Assembly (NCBI GenBank): GCA_025266875.1
Contig: JALLLT010000025.1
Coordinates: 124,001 to 188,000, forward strand
From: Fennellomyces sp. T-0311
Taxonomy: Eukaryota; Mucoromycota; Mucoromycetes; Mucorales; Lichtheimiaceae
DNA length: 64,000 nt
Direction: 5' to 3'
Shown here: positions 1-12,633 of the stretch, one piece after another
Layout: every line of letters begins with the position of its first letter
Numbering within the stretch: position 1 is the stretch's first letter
Notes under the pieces: generated by a model
Seen by the model: the letters and a program-made list of their open reading frames with translations, nothing else
Databases searched by the model: none
Told to the model about the DNA's origin: nothing
Translations under genes and position numbers: made by a program

Positions 1-2642
1 CAACAGGGTCCATCAATACAACAACATTCACAATCGCAACAGCAGCAACAACAGCCAGCTTCTGGACTTCGAAACTTTGATCTGGAACCATCCGAAACTA
101 TCAAATATTCCCTCACACCTGCGATTGCACGCACCAGTACCGACTTTAATAACTATGGTAGTTACCGTGACGATAACAAGCAGAGCAAGGCGAGTAAGTT
201 GGAGAGCATCCTGGCTGCGGATGAAAATACCAATATCCAAGAACAACAACGCGGATCCAAGGAGAAGGAAAAGAAGGGTGGGTTGCGCAAATTGTTCTCG
301 CGCAATACCAAGGATGGCAAGGATAAAAAGCAACGAAAAGGCAGCACCGACAAGCAGTCGGTCAATGACAGCATCGAGACGGCATCCTTTAGTTCACAGT
401 CGACAGGTCATTCGGGCCATTCGGAACGTGAGCGTATAAATAGTGTTGATTCTTCCTCACAACAACGTGGTGATGTATTGGAAGCTCCCGCTCAGCCCGC
501 AATTCTCAAGATTTTTGCCGGAAATGTACGGTTCGGCGCAGAATATAAAATTGCCCATGCGTATCCATCCACCACAGCCGCAGAGCTTATTCAACAGGCA
601 TTGCATCGATTCGATATCGAAAATTATCAGGCGAACAATGTCGATGCCCATTTGGATTATTTCCTTATTATCAAGGGTGTAGATGGTGGTAAGTTTTCTT
701 TTTTAGAGGAGGGGGAAGGGGCAAAGAGGAGATATTTTGGATGCTTAACCTGCTATTCGGAATAGACGAATATACACTTGTGCCAATGGACAAGCCACTT
801 GCCATCTATCATTCTTTGATGGGCCATTTGAGCGTGCCAATGCCGTCGTTGAAAAAGGCTCGCCGTATATCAGCATTGATGGGCGGCGTGAATGACAGCA
901 CCCATATCGGTGGACCCAAAGAAAAGCAAGAAGACATCGAAGAAGCACGATTCTATTTATATACAAAGGCAAAGCGACCTGAAGATGGTAATATATCCAT
1001 CAAGGTTTCTTTGTTTGCATCGGAAATCGGTGGTCAGACCAGTATCCTGAAATTCGATCAGGCCAGAGTGGATAAGCTCGTGACTGTACCCATCAATGCT
1101 TCTGTGGGCGACGTCACTGGCCTTTTGCTTGACAAGTTCCACATTCTAAACGGTGTTGTCGATGGTCCAGATGTGGAGGATAAGATCAAAGCTTTGCGTC
1201 TTCAAGGAGCTAATGACGGCGATGCGGTCAAGTATCGCTTGTCATTGAATAAGCAAGGTCACGGTAGGTTGATACCTTTTTTAAGGACAATTTGTATTAG
1301 GTACTGATAAAAAAGGGAAATAGAATTCGTATTGGTACCCAATGTTCCCATCAAGACTGCGTTTGGCGAGAATTTACCACCTATCCATCATCGTCGTAGC
1401 AGTAGCAACCCAGATCGCTCATCGATCGCTTCATTATCGTCTGTCATCACCCAAACCCCTCAACCTGACGAAACATATTTCATTCTTAGACGCTCCGATC
1501 GTCCGGAACGACCTGAGCGCCATGATCGAGCAGTAGCATCATCCCATCAACCACAGCAACCACAGGCACCTACACGACCAGGTATGAATCAAAAAAGATG
1601 AAATGTTTCATTTATCCTAACTTTTTGAAATTAGTACGACCTCCTAGACCTGTTCGCCAGGATACCCCTATGCCACAAGGTGGCGCAACACCTTCCCCGA
1701 TCCCTACCGAAGTACCTACCATGCACCCACTCACGATATCCCAACAACAGCAAGAGAGTCAAATATTCGACGAACCTGAATCCGCCGTGGATGTTTTGAT
1801 GAAGCTCGATCAGGCTCTTGATAACCTCGCTCATACCCGAAATAGCAATGATATGCTTACAGAAGCCATCGTCTCTAGTCGTTCAGAAGAAGATTCGGCT
1901 GCGCAATCTCGATCAGTCAGTCGTCAAGACGCTAGCCGTCAGGAAATGAATCGACCAGAAATTGGTAAAGTAGAAGTCACTCGAGTAGATCGACAAGATG
2001 CTGGTAGTCGTCAAGGAGCTGATAGCCGCCAAGAGGCTGCACGACAAGAAGCTATGCGACAAGAGGCTGCACGACAAGAAGCGGCTCGACAAGAAGCTGC
2101 ACGACAGGAAGCTGCACGACAAGAAGCGGCTCGACAAGAAGCGGCTCGACAAGAAGCCGTACGCCAAGAAGCCGCGCGACAAGAAGCTGCACGACAGGAA
2201 GCTATTCGACAAGAAGCCATTCGACAAGAAGCAAGCAGCCGCCAAGAACTCTCAAGTCGCCAGGATACCCGTCGACAAGAAACTCCAAAGCCTCAGATCG
2301 CAGATGACGATGATGATGACGATGTACCTTTAAGAACCAGGAAAAATGGCTCGATTGTGGAGTCGTTGTTATTCTGTGAAGAGTTTGGCATGAATGAACT
2401 CATGGTGTTGATTCGTGGAGCTGTACGATATTCAGAAGAGCATGAACATACCGAAACTGGTGGTCGCTCCAAGCAACCGCCGATACGAAGCGAGATCAGT
2501 GAGGTGTTTAAAGATACTTACTCAAGATTAGATCAGCTTGAGAAGGTAAGCATGACAATCCATGAAAAAAAAACCACAGTAGCTTAATATTTCTCTGTAG
2601 GAACTTGATCTCCTGATGGCAGATGCTGTCAAAATGTACTAG
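1..2642 (+). CDS. Protein with two Ras-association (RA) domains, 5'-truncated by the window edge
   Basis: The reading frame is open from base 1, so the start lies outside the window. Exons: <1-688, 766-1263, 1324-1581, 1635-2545, 2601-2642 (798 residues visible); all four introns are GT-AG and keep phase. From the fragment's first residue: a Gln-rich start and a basic linker, a first RA-like ubiquitin fold at about residues 165-265 (AILKIFAGNVRFG onwards), a second at about 285-445 ending in ETYFILRR, a disordered Ser/Pro/Gln linker, a repeat tract of RQEAA units at about 613-683, an Asp run, and a short helical C-terminus. RA domains bind GTP-loaded Ras/Rap GTPases, so this is probably a cytoplasmic Ras effector or scaffold. 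No kinase, SAM or catalytic domain is visible in this part. The named orthologue is not recognised. Confidence 0.8.
2033..2235 (+). repeat. 15-base coding minisatellite (RQEAA units)
   Basis: About fourteen near-identical 15-base units (consensus CGACAAGAAGCTGCA) lie in the last large exon of the RA-domain gene and encode RQEAA with A/M/V/I variants. Unit length is a multiple of three, so copy number can change without a frameshift. The antisense frames are also open here; those are shadows. Confidence 0.85.
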
Positions 2643-5600
2643 TTTCATCATCTATTATTATCTTTTGTGGGATAGCTTGTCTTTCCTTCAGCACATACAT
2701 TTCTTTCTTATCAATTAACGTATATGTTACACTACATTAATTTGGCATTGTAGAGCTTATCAGCCGTGCATGGCTAGATTTAAATGAACTCATATTTGAT
2801 TAGTAGTTTTTCTATGCCTCGCTTAAAGCAGTTGAGCATCGTTACATATTTTTTCTTTGATTGAAGCTAAAAGCTGACACTTCCCTTGCTGCTGAGCAGG
2901 CATTAGGTAGAAAGTTCGAAAGGAAATGACTGCCAAGTAGCTTGTGTCTCCAACACTTATATTTATGCTCACGTACCAGCATTCTCATTACTGTATAATT
3001 GTCAGTTACTCGTGATACTTATCCTTGCAAGTTAATTAACGTAGCTAGCATACAGATCAGTAGCATACAGATCAGGAGCATCCTCTATATTATTGAAGAA
3101 ATAGCGACATCATCTTTGCTCTACAAAAAAGTATTTCAATATTGCGATGATGAAGAAAAGTATGTATATTGATTGTCAAATCACCAGGTACGATTATAAC
3201 GAGCAAGGCGAAAATACCAAACAAGTACGCTGTTTGAATCATTTAAACTTATTGATTTTAAATGGAAGATGCAGAAAGAATCTGGGACATAATATGGTCC
3301 ACGAACGTCTCATTGCTTTTTGAGTCTGGCCCAACTTTTGTATCAGAGTTGTTCAAATGGGATAGTTATTAGATCGTATATTAGAACTCTCGCTTGCCTC
3401 TTGAAATGAAAAGCCGGATAAGATGCTGAGAATGAAGGATACATAATGCGTAAAATGATGCCAGACGATCTAAGCAAATAAAGTAAAGTATTGATGTTAC
3501 GTGCGTAATGCGATTGGACAAAAAGAAAGTGTAAAAGCAGAGAAATACTTAACAACGCCAGCGATTCTGTACGGCTTACCATATCGTTAACGGTACAGCT
3601 TTGCGAAGATGGCGGAAATTGGACAACCAGCATATTATATACTTACACAACAATGAATGGATACGGACCGGTCAATATGTTGCTTTTTGTCCAATTTACT
3701 CTTCTCTATTATCAATCATCGAAAAATTCAGCAACGCAAGAAAACACTGTTACATCAGGTGAAGGAAATGATCATGAACGAAGCGGTCAACTTGGCGTAC
3801 GTCATCCTTCTAAATTGACAAGTGAAAGCTATAACACGGTCCAGCACTTGATGTAATTTTTGTATATAAAGCGATGTATGTGCCTTAGGAGATGCCGGTT
3901 TACATACATACAGCATCCTTAAATTATCTCACTTGAGCATGTCATCGCAGAAAGTAATCAGGCCCGTCATATCGATTGCCTATCCATGATAGTTCGGGTA
4001 AGCAGAATCGATCGTCACTCCATCGTTGTCCTTCCGGAAATTTGAGCAATTCTGAAACAAGTTAAGGACATGGTAAACAATAGCCTAGTGGAATCCATCC
4101 AATGTATGGCGCTGTCGGAATGGTGAAAAAAAGGAGCCAGACTGCAATTCGTATCTAAGGAGCATATTGGCAGTCGCGCAATGGCTGGCTCTTTCAATAT
4201 ATAGAAAATGGCAAAAAGGTGTCTATATCCTATAAGCTCTTATCATGTAACGGGAACCCCCAGTGGGGCACGGAAGACCCAATGTACCATCAGAAATGCA
4301 GAGTGGGAAAGAGAAACTACTAGCAGGTATTTGCACGTCGTATATAAGCAGTCATCCTCGTACTTGTGAAGCTACACATACAAGAAGCGAAATGAACTCC
4401 ACCATATCGACAAGAAACAAGCATATTGTCGTACCACCAAAAGGGGAGGAGACAGACAAGACCGAATTGTTTACCTTGTGCTAATCGATGAGAAGGGACC
4501 CTGAAACACATACCTCAAATAAACTTTTTTTTTGGCAAAGTAATAATTATTAAAGATGGATAGATGGCCATGTCCCGTAGCTCATTTTTACTGGATGTAA
4601 CGAAATTTAACGTTTAATATTCCAACTCTACTTGATCGGCAGAGATCGAGCGAGATAAGAATAGAAAGCCAGCCCGTCCCAAGGTTCAATGTATGTATTT
4701 GCCACGTGCAAACATGAAGAACGACTAGTGCGACTCGCGAAACTATTTCATGACTTCTGTAAACGAGCAAAAGGGGCAGACAGGGCCGTACCTGCTTAAC
4801 ATTCAAATCTTACGTAAGCCAAACATGTCGGGGTGTCCGTTCCCATTTGTTGAAGCATCCGCACAGTTACCAAGGCAACAGCTACGTAAACCAAGAGTAT
4901 GCTACAGTGTTCCGGTATGTTATGTTTCAAAATGGTATGCTGAAACATATGTCATGTATGTATGCAAAAAAAACCGGTGGATTCAATGTTTACTTTTTTT
5001 ATTGGATAAGCTCTGCAGCGAAGATCCGTCTAGCGTGGGTAACTCTACAGCAATGGCTCGGGTGAGTGGTCAGTTCCCAAGTTTTTGGATCGGATCCGTC
5101 AAAGGAGTGTGTATGTTGCCAATGAGTGGATAAAAATAGATTCCAGGCCTTTATGTGAAATTATACATTGGTCTGCAGACACACTCGATATAGAGCTTGC
5201 CATGCATGAAGCTCTGCTTTGTCATGTGCGTGGAACGAGGGACGTGATCAATTTCCATCGTTATAAAGGTGTCGTATTCAAGGTGCGTCGCACACATGAT
5301 GGAGCATGAGTTTTGATTGATACTGCGCCAAGACAAGTGGGTCTGCAACGCGTGCGTCAAAGCGATGGAGTATTTCAGTATTCTCGAGAACGCGTTTCAC
5401 CGATCGTACAGCAGTGAGGTTTTTAGCGACTTTTGCAGAAGGCTCTTGCAAGAATGGCAAACCAGGCTCATGTTTGAATTGAGCAAGGATTACTTGTTCA
5501 TCTACTCTGCACTTTATCGAGCTTGTTGAAGCTTGGTCTATCTGAAAGTAAGCGAAAGTGATTGGATAAGCCAATGGCTGTAGTGCCGTTTAGGTTTTGG

Positions 5601-6029
5601 ACGTCGATTTCGGACGTTCAATGCCCTGACCAGAGCCAGAGCTATAGCCTCTCGCTCTTTCCCTTTCCTCTTCTGAGCTTTCCTGTACGTTTTAGTTCGA
5701 AGCTAATCAACCCCAGCCGATTGGTTTCCATGCCCGTGAGCATCACACACACTCTCTTCTAAACCTCATTCTCTTATAGCAGGAAAAGGTAAAAAAAAAA
5801 TTGTTTTTTCGGCGCCTTTTTTTTTACAGTGTGTGAGAAGAGGGGAGGGGAAAAGGGTTAAAAATGGCTGAATGGATTGGAAATAGATTTCAGCATCGTT
5901 GGTTAAACGCGCTTGACCGCTTGAGATCTACTATTGTATTGGCATTACGGAAGATAAAAAGCAGAACAAGATTTGCTAATCGACGAACGTCTGGTAAACA
6001 TTTTAGTTTTTTTTTCTTCCCCCCATCCC
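2643..6029. other. Intergenic, no convincing gene
   Basis: Only short open frames occur, with no recognisable domain or credible splice chain. A 15-base direct duplication (TAGCATACAGATCAG) sits at 3046-3060 and 3061-3075. Around 5085-5570 several short frames overlap on both strands but are broken by stops; a decayed element is possible but not shown. The last few hundred bases (T-rich tracts at 5790-5830 and 6007-6025) probably hold the promoter and leader of the NST1-like gene. Confidence 0.5.
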
Positions 6030-9000
6030 ATGACAAGGTCTTCGTCTGCATCGAACTCTACCACCACCACAAGTACACATTCACCTTACAAAGCCATCAT
6101 GACCAGTGTTCCGAAATCAAAGAGAAGAAAGAAACCATCGACTGCCGCCATGCTCAAGAGAACAATCAGTTCTGCGACAACAGACGCGAACGATTCCGAC
6201 AACGACAAGACCAGTATTAATAATGATGTTGCGTCGTCTTCCGATTGCACCAGACCATTGTCCAACAATAGCCCACCCTCCGCCATTTCCACATCCACGA
6301 CTACCACGTCCAAGAAGAAGAAGAAGAAGAACAAAAGCAAGGGCAAGTCGCACGATGAGTTCTGGTCCAACACCAGCAACACCGAAGAACGGCAAAAGAT
6401 TCGGGAGTTCTGGCTGCAGTTACGAGAAGACGAGCGTCGTTCCTTGGTCAAAGTGGAGAAGGAGGCCGTTCTGCGGAAAATGAAGGAACAGCAACGGCAT
6501 AGCTGCAACTGCTCCGTATGCGGCAAGAAAAGGTAAGCCTTTGCACCCGACGACGCCCCGTCTCAGACCCTTGAACCGTTCTTTCTCTTTTTTTTTGGGC
6601 TGCGTAGAACGGCCATCGAGGATGAGCTGGAGGTTCTTTACGATGCCTATTACGAAGAGCTCGAACAGTATGCAAACAACCAGCAACATTCCCGCAACAA
6701 CCCGTTGGCAGGGTCGTATCCTCCCTCGGAAACCATGTACGAGGAAGATTACTTGGAGACCAACGGTCACTTCTGTCAAGACGAAGATGACGACGACGAC
6801 GAGGACGATGACGACGACGAATATGACGAAATGTACGACGAGGACGACGAGGACGATGAAGATGACGAGGACGAGGACGATGTCAGTCATTCCGATCGAT
6901 CCGACCTGGCGTCCGACGAGGATGGTGATGTCCAGTACAACGGCCATATGACACGCGCAGCCAGCTTCAGCAACAGCATTGATCATCTCAACTTTGGAAA
7001 CAGTCTCACCGTGAAAGGTTCGTGTCTTGCCTTATCCCCCACTCTAATAGTCCATGAAAACTCAAGCCTATATTGTGATAGGCGGCATACTTACCGTGGC
7101 AGATGATTTATTGAAGAATGATGGCAAGAAGTTTCTCGACATGATGGAGCGTCTTGCCGAACGACGGATCAAAAAGGAAGAAGTCAATCTCGACCAGCCC
7201 GATGAATACTACGACGATGATGAAGAGGAGGACGAGCCATACGATGATGATGACGAAGACGAGGTAAGCAAGTGAAACCGTTCCTTCTTGGGCTGTCTGA
7301 CACAAAGAGTTGCAGTCACTGCAAGACACGCGAACCGAAGAACAACGTATGGAGGAAGGTCGTCGCATGTTCCAGATATTCGCAGCCCGGATGTTCGAAC
7401 AACGTGTTCTTGCAGCATATAGGGAAAAGGTCGCTCAGGAACGGCAGCAACGTCTCATTCAAGAGCTCGAAGAAGAAGACCGACTGCGTCAGGAGAAAGA
7501 GCTGAAAAAGCAAAAGGAAAAAGAGCGCAGACGAGACAAGAAACGGTATAAAGAAGAAGCAATTGCAAAGCTATTACTGTATCACTGACTCGTTATCACA
7601 GACAACTGAAAAAGCAAAAAGAAGAGGAACGACTAGCAAAAGAAGCCCAGCGCAAAGCCGAAGAAGAAAAAGCACGCGTTGAACGAGAGCGACAACTTGA
7701 ACTCGATCGACAAAAGCGAGAGCAGGAACGTCTTCGAAGGGAGGAAGAGAAGCGACAGAAAGAACAAGAGCGAGTATTACGTGAAGAAGAGAGACGAAGG
7801 CGACTGAAAGAAGAGAAAGAGCGAGCAGCAGAGAAGGAACGGAAACGAAAAGAGCGAGAACAGAAAGAACGGCAGGAGCGACAGGAACGTGAAGAGCGTG
7901 AGCGTCGTGAACGACGGTTCAAGGAAGAAAAGGAGAAACGCGAACGCGAACTCAAGGAAGAAATGGAACGACGGGACCGAGAGATGCAAGAACGCAAGGA
8001 ACAGTGGGAGCAGGAAAAGAAGCTTCAGGACGAAAAGCGAAAGCGCAGTCCAGAAAAATCCACAATGCCACCCAGACTGTCTCAGCCCGTCGTGGGTGAA
8101 AGCAGTAGGCAACAATCACTGATAGATGCCTTGATTGGTCCCGCTCCCCACTTACGAAACGAGTCTTCGTCGTCTTCGCCGCTTGGTCTTGATTTATTGC
8201 CGCCTCCACCGCCTCCCGCGCATCCTCTTATGCCGTCTCTCGATTTCATGCCATCATTAGATCCTGGTAAGGCTCTCTATCCTTGAACAAAAGGAAAAAG
8301 AAAGGCTGGAGAGCTCATTGTTTTATACTTGATAGTTCCAACAAGCCCAGCTAGTAAGCTGAGTATGGGTATTTCACCTCTGGGAAACCATGTTGAAGTA
8401 TGCGGTACGCCCAAAGCAGCTCCACGTGCCATTGCGCCCATTGGTCCCCCATCGAATGGTCGACGGGCATCATCTGCAGTGGCAGGCCCTATTGGAAGTC
8501 CTGTAGGCTTAACAACAAGCAGGATGAAGAGTGGATCGGATGTTAGTTCAGATAGAGCTTCCATAGCAGCAGCAGCAGCAGCATCGTCTTCAGCCGCCGC
8601 TGGAAGGGAATCCACCCATTCATTCTTTTCAAACTTCCTCTTTGGCGAGCCTAGTCGAGGTAACGCTGCCCTGTCTTTATGTCGCTCAAGCCTCTTTTTT
8701 AACACTGTCCACCATTGTAGCCAAAAATCCCGTTGTCGTACCGCCACTGCAACCTGAGCAGGATAACAAGTCTGTAAAAGGACGATCAGATACCCATCTG
8801 GATCGGCGATTCTCGAGCGATACCCCAGAAATGGGCTGGACCAACGGTAAAAAAAAAGTCGCATAAGCAAGGAAGACCGGTTGCTTACAATTCTGTAGGC
8901 TGGACAGCTTCTTCTCTACTTTCGGACGACTTTCACGGCAGGCTCTTTGGTGATGTCCTGGTAAAAAAAAAAGAGTCTTCTATTTTGTATTGCATGTCTT

Positions 9001-9431
9001 TTTTTAACTGTGCGATAATATAGCCAGATCGGAATACCATGATTCTGGAGCGAGCCAAGGTCGCTTACGCCAAACTCAACGAGATGGCACAGATTCTTGG
9101 GATCCATTCACTGGACCAACTGCTTCGGATGATGAACGATCTGTATTGTGACTGTACGATTGGTATTCAAGAACTGTATCATGTCCTTATGATCCGAACA
9201 CCGCAGAACCCGTTCCGATGTATCAATGATCCGCAGTATGGAGTGATTGTACACCATCACGACGATGGCCAGCCCAGAAACTTTGCTATGCCGTTCCCTA
9301 CTGCTGTATCTCCTCCGTCCTCTTCGGGTACGCCAGGAAGTACCCTAGGACAGCTCTCGCTATCTACAGCCCATCCTCTGCAGCAGCAGCAGATGAAGGG
9401 TAATGTGCCATTATTCAAAGGCATGTCATAA
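6030..9431 (+). CDS. NST1: NST1-like stress response protein
   Basis: Exons: 6030-6532, 6608-7017, 7082-7263, 7316-7545, 7602-8266, 8336-8659, 8721-8846, 8899-8960, 9024-9431, giving 969 residues. The fungal Nst1 signature is clear: a poly-Lys patch, then [20 protein letters not shown] at about 126-145, the [10 protein letters not shown] knuckle near 160 and [20 protein letters not shown] just after intron 1. There follow a long Asp/Glu tract (about 225-260), the [20 protein letters not shown] block, a second acidic tract, a very long Glu/Arg/Lys coiled coil (about 380-590), a Pro/Ser linker and a C-terminal helical domain ([20 protein letters not shown]). Known Nst1 proteins act in salt tolerance and interact with mRNA processing/decay factors; the molecular activity is unknown. 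The start is the first ATG after the pyrimidine tract; 6099 is an alternative. Confidence 0.93.
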
Positions 9432-9606
9432 TCAAACTTCCCCGCCTCTCTTCTTTTTTTAAGTCTTCTGAATACAAATTCATTACTTTTTTCAATTACC
9501 TGTTATTGTATAAAGCCAACCTCTAGTCTCTAACCAAGCCGGTTTGTTTGGTCGTGTGGGAAAAAAATACTAGTTTATTTTATCCGGATCACAACATGTT
9601 TATACG

Positions 9607-10296
9607 CTAAGCCTTGTTGTCTTTGGCAACAGCATTGGTCCTCGCAAATGGCGGAGGCGGCGTGTCCATCACTGAAAAGCGCTCAAATGTGCGGGGCGCA
9701 ATAGCGAATGGAATTGATTCATATACACAGTGCACAGCCTTGCCCTGGTTTTCAAGGCAGGGGTCAGCTTTGCATCATCAGGCGTTTGGGATATACTTAC
9801 TGGATAATTCACCATGATACGATAATGTTGCAAGCCAACCATGTCATGAGTAAGAATGGGGAACGTAGCCGCACCTGTGTTTCCCTCGGTGTAGATGGCT
9901 ATATCCATCGATTGAGTTGTCAGTATGTACTCGCAACAGCCACAACAAACGATATATTACTAATGTTTTCGCCTACGATTTGCGTATTGCGCTGGTATTG
10001 GTTCAAGATACGAATGCGTGTGATCAAATCCGGTGGTTCCAGCAGATCGCGGTCAACTTGCCAGGTAATATGAGTGAGTTCGCCAAACTGGAATGCCTTT
10101 CCGTACTCGGTCGGATAAGTGATACGAAATCCTACATGGGTGATATTTAGTCCTACCGAAAAGCGATGCCTAACCGAACCTTACCAACGCAATAATCCGG
10201 GTTGACACGAGGAAAGTTCTCACCAAACGGCAGCACCGTTTCATCCAGTTGGGCAAGAACCGTAGTTACAACAATGGCCAAAAGTAACAGGATCAT
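9607..10296 (-). CDS. Secreted protein with Kre9/Knh1-type N-terminal Ig-like domain
   Basis: Exons in coding order: 10296-10185, 10131-9961, 9898-9801, 9744-9607 (172 residues). The start gives a strong signal peptide (MILLLLAIVVTTVLA, cleavage expected near residue 15). The mature part has the pattern of the small fungal cell-surface Ig-like domain found in Kre9/Knh1 and many GPI proteins: a bulky N-terminal segment, GELTHITWQVDRD, IRILNQYQ, then a beta-rich core. No GPI signal, Ser/Thr stalk or transmembrane helix follows, so the product is probably secreted or held in the wall non-covalently. It lies 111 bases downstream of ATE1 on the same strand. An alternative splice with a 32-base intron is possible in the middle but less typical. 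Confidence 0.7.
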
Positions 10297-10407
10297 GATG
10301 AGGGGAAGAAAAGAAGGAGACGATTTGAAAAAGACACCGGTTATCTTTTGCTTTTATAAATATGTTTATATATAGATTATGTATACGAAAAAAAAACATG
10401 TAGTGAG

Positions 10408-11990
10408 CTAGTCAAGCATCATTTGCGCAGCTAATTTTGGCCCAACAATGGCAATGTATTCTAAAATAGCGTCTCGAAATTTAGGGGAATTGTACCATGG
10501 GACGAGCGCAGTGACAGGATAGGCTTTCTCAGAATCAATCAACATGTAGGTGTTTTCGGCATCACTTGCTTTGACTTTGGTAGGATGCAATGTACCCGGT
10601 ATCCGATCCTCCTTCCATTCCTTTTCAGGATCAGAAAACACCGTAAACTCCTTCTTGTCCAGCAGCTTTTTGCATTCGTGGATGGGGTACCATCGATACG
10701 TTTCCGCGTCCAGCAGATCCGATGGTTGGTAGCTGCCCTTGTAGTTCATTTTGGGGCATGAATGAATATAGAAGCCTACACGAGTACCTCGTTTTTATGT
10801 TTACGCGAGTCGCATTTTCATTGCTTCAAAGTGTGATTTACCCATATAGTACCAATGCAGCGTGTCACCCACGGACTGGCTCAACTCTTGCGTCAAGCTG
10901 ATTTCTCGCAATGCGCTGTACTTGCCCAGCCCAAGAAACGCGTATTCCGGATCATACATAAAGTACACCGACGACACGCATTTTGGAAGAATGTCCAACA
11001 CCGCCACAGCGATCAGTTGGCCGTCCAAGATGTACTTTTGATGAAACGAGCCGTACCCGTTCTTGTTGTTGTTTGGAAGCTTTTCTCTCTGATCACGCAA
11101 TGTGTTCTAGCCCATGTCTTGTGTTTTTTTTTACGACTGACTTACTACAAGCGGTGTATCGATGAGAAATCGCTTGAAGGATCGTTCGGAAACATCGGCA
11201 TATTCATCATTGTGGATATGGACTTGATATTTGCGATACACTTCGAACTTTTCTTTGGTCATCGACGATGGTTCCAACACAACCTTGTTTTTTTTAACCA
11301 GTCATGTTAATCACAAGAGTGGGTGTGCCAGAACAAAAAAAAAGTCACCTCGAACTTATGCTCATAGTCGCCGTGGCCTTGCTCAACCTGATGGATGTTT
11401 TCAATCAAGCTCTTTTTGGTGTCGTAGTTGACTTTGGATTGCTGAGGCTTGCTAATTCAAAATGGTATGAGCGCTTACGTCGGCCTGTCTATACCAAAGC
11501 TTACCTGTCCTGATCCATCTCCTCATCCTTGTTTGGCTTCCAGCTCCCTTCAATGTATCGATTAAACTTGTTGATGACCTTGCGCTGCGATTTAGTAGGC
11601 TTGAACTCCTTGGCATCCAACCTATTTTGAGATTAATTCGCGTTTCATCTCCTCTCTTGCATATTACCGGATGGTGTATTGAGGGCAGCAGCTTTTGCTG
11701 AGATCAGGTTTGTAGCAATAACTCCCTGACCTATGCTTATGTTATTGCCAGCTTTCAAGAGAGCAAACAGAGGTAGTTACCTTCTCCATCCACGATCGAT
11801 GAGACTTTGGTAATCCTTTTTTTTCCACGAATTACTTAATCTTGGGAATTCAGAAAAAAAAAGTAGTGAATGCTTTTACCTCGCAGGTGAGCGAATGGGC
11901 CCACATGCCATAGGTATAGGACGTATCTTCAGTGGAATGACAGTAACCGCATGAATGGTTATTGCGGCCAATTGGGCTTATACGCGACAT
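10408..11990 (-). CDS. ATE1: Arginyl-tRNA--protein transferase (N-end rule)
   Basis: Exons: 11990-11880, 11815-11781, 11730-11668, 11621-11505, 11451-11349, 11283-11146, 11106-10842, 10775-10408 (399 residues). Ate1 moves arginine from Arg-tRNA to N-terminal Asp, Glu or oxidised Cys of proteins, marking them for the Arg/N-degron pathway in cytosol and nucleus. Visible hallmarks are the N-terminal cysteine motif CGYC (Cys14, Cys17) followed by YGMWAHSLT, the second pair CCPQY (Cys63, Cys64), DYQSLIDRGWRRSG, and the C-terminal GNAT-like core with YFMYDP, GLGKYSALREI and HWYYMGFYIHSCPKMNYKG. All four key cysteines are present. It is shorter than budding-yeast Ate1 (about 500 residues) but no core block is missing. 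Confidence 0.95.
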
Positions 11991-12058
11991 GGCTGTGGCA
12001 AAAGCGAAAGAAGGAAGAAAAAGGGAGATTCTGGAAGGCGCATGATTTTTTTTTTATT

Positions 12059-12517
12059 TCAGTTATCAGGCACAACGCGACCGACAATGTCATATTTCTT
12101 TGCAAAGAACGCGTGCCACTGATCTAACGTTTCCAGTTCCTTCTCGGTCAGTACGCTGTAGTCAGCAACACAATCCTCGAGTTTCAAGGACGATTTGCCC
12201 AGTGCCTAATTATCGTTTTCTCTTAGCTGACCAGCCCCTTTCCTCTTTTTCAAAAAAAAAAATTACCCTTGAAGCGTCCTTTCCAGCAAAGCAGTTGTAT
12301 CCGGCACCAGCTCCGTAGGCACTTGTGTTTCCCGAAACGTCAAACACATCGCCCTTAATGGCAACGTAGATCCCCAACGAAGGATTCGAGCCATCGTACT
12401 TGGCAAGTTCAGATACGGTAATGGGTGTGTCTTTGGCGGGAGCACTGAAAACGCTTCTTCAATTGCGCTGCTCATTTTTACATTTTTTTTCCCAAGAAAA
12501 ACAAAAACTTACGGCAT
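12059..12517 (-). CDS. DAP1: Cytochrome b5-like heme/steroid-binding protein (MAPR, Dap1 type)
   Basis: Exons: 12517-12513, 12444-12267, 12205-12059 (109 residues). The first coding exon is only five bases (ATG CC), joined over a GT-AG intron to give MPAPAKDTPITVSELAKYDG. An unspliced ATG at 12475 opens a longer but out-of-frame reading and is rejected. The domain carries the MAPR signature: IYVAIKGDVFDVS, a Tyr-Gly-Ala-Gly-Ala-Gly-Tyr heme loop, FAGKDASRALG, then LETLDQWHAFFAKKY and VG. MAPR proteins (Dap1, PGRMC) bind heme through Tyr and support ergosterol-synthesis P450 enzymes. No N-terminal membrane anchor is seen, unlike PGRMC1, so it is probably a soluble Dap1-like form. Confidence 0.9.
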
Positions 12518-12633
12518 TGTTGCTTTGTCAGTAAAAGAGTGCGCGGTTTCGAACAGCAAAAGGTCGGAGCCTTTATTAATTCGCTCCTCCGTTGATCCGC
12601 GCGTCGTTTTACAGTGTGATATGCACACACGCT

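Noticed and set aside
3046..3075. Two-copy 15-base direct repeat as a target-site duplication or array
   Set aside because: The copies are adjacent with nothing between them; it is a simple local duplication.
3343..3856. Two divergent short ORFs (3633-3343 and 3653-3856)
   Set aside because: No domains; the apparent starts overlap TATA-like sequence, and splicing gives only about 60-residue peptides with no family.
5085..5574. Possible transposon relic with short frames on both strands
   Set aside because: I could not link the pieces or find transposase or reverse-transcriptase motifs.
6086..6526. Long leftward ORFs opposite NST1 exon 1 and the coiled coil
   Set aside because: They are antisense shadows of low-complexity coding DNA (Lys and Glu codons) with no domain.
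12263..12475. Leftward ORF starting MSSAIEEAF over the Dap1-like gene
   Set aside because: Its frame soon departs from the cytochrome b5 domain; splicing from the ATG at 12517 gives the full domain instead.
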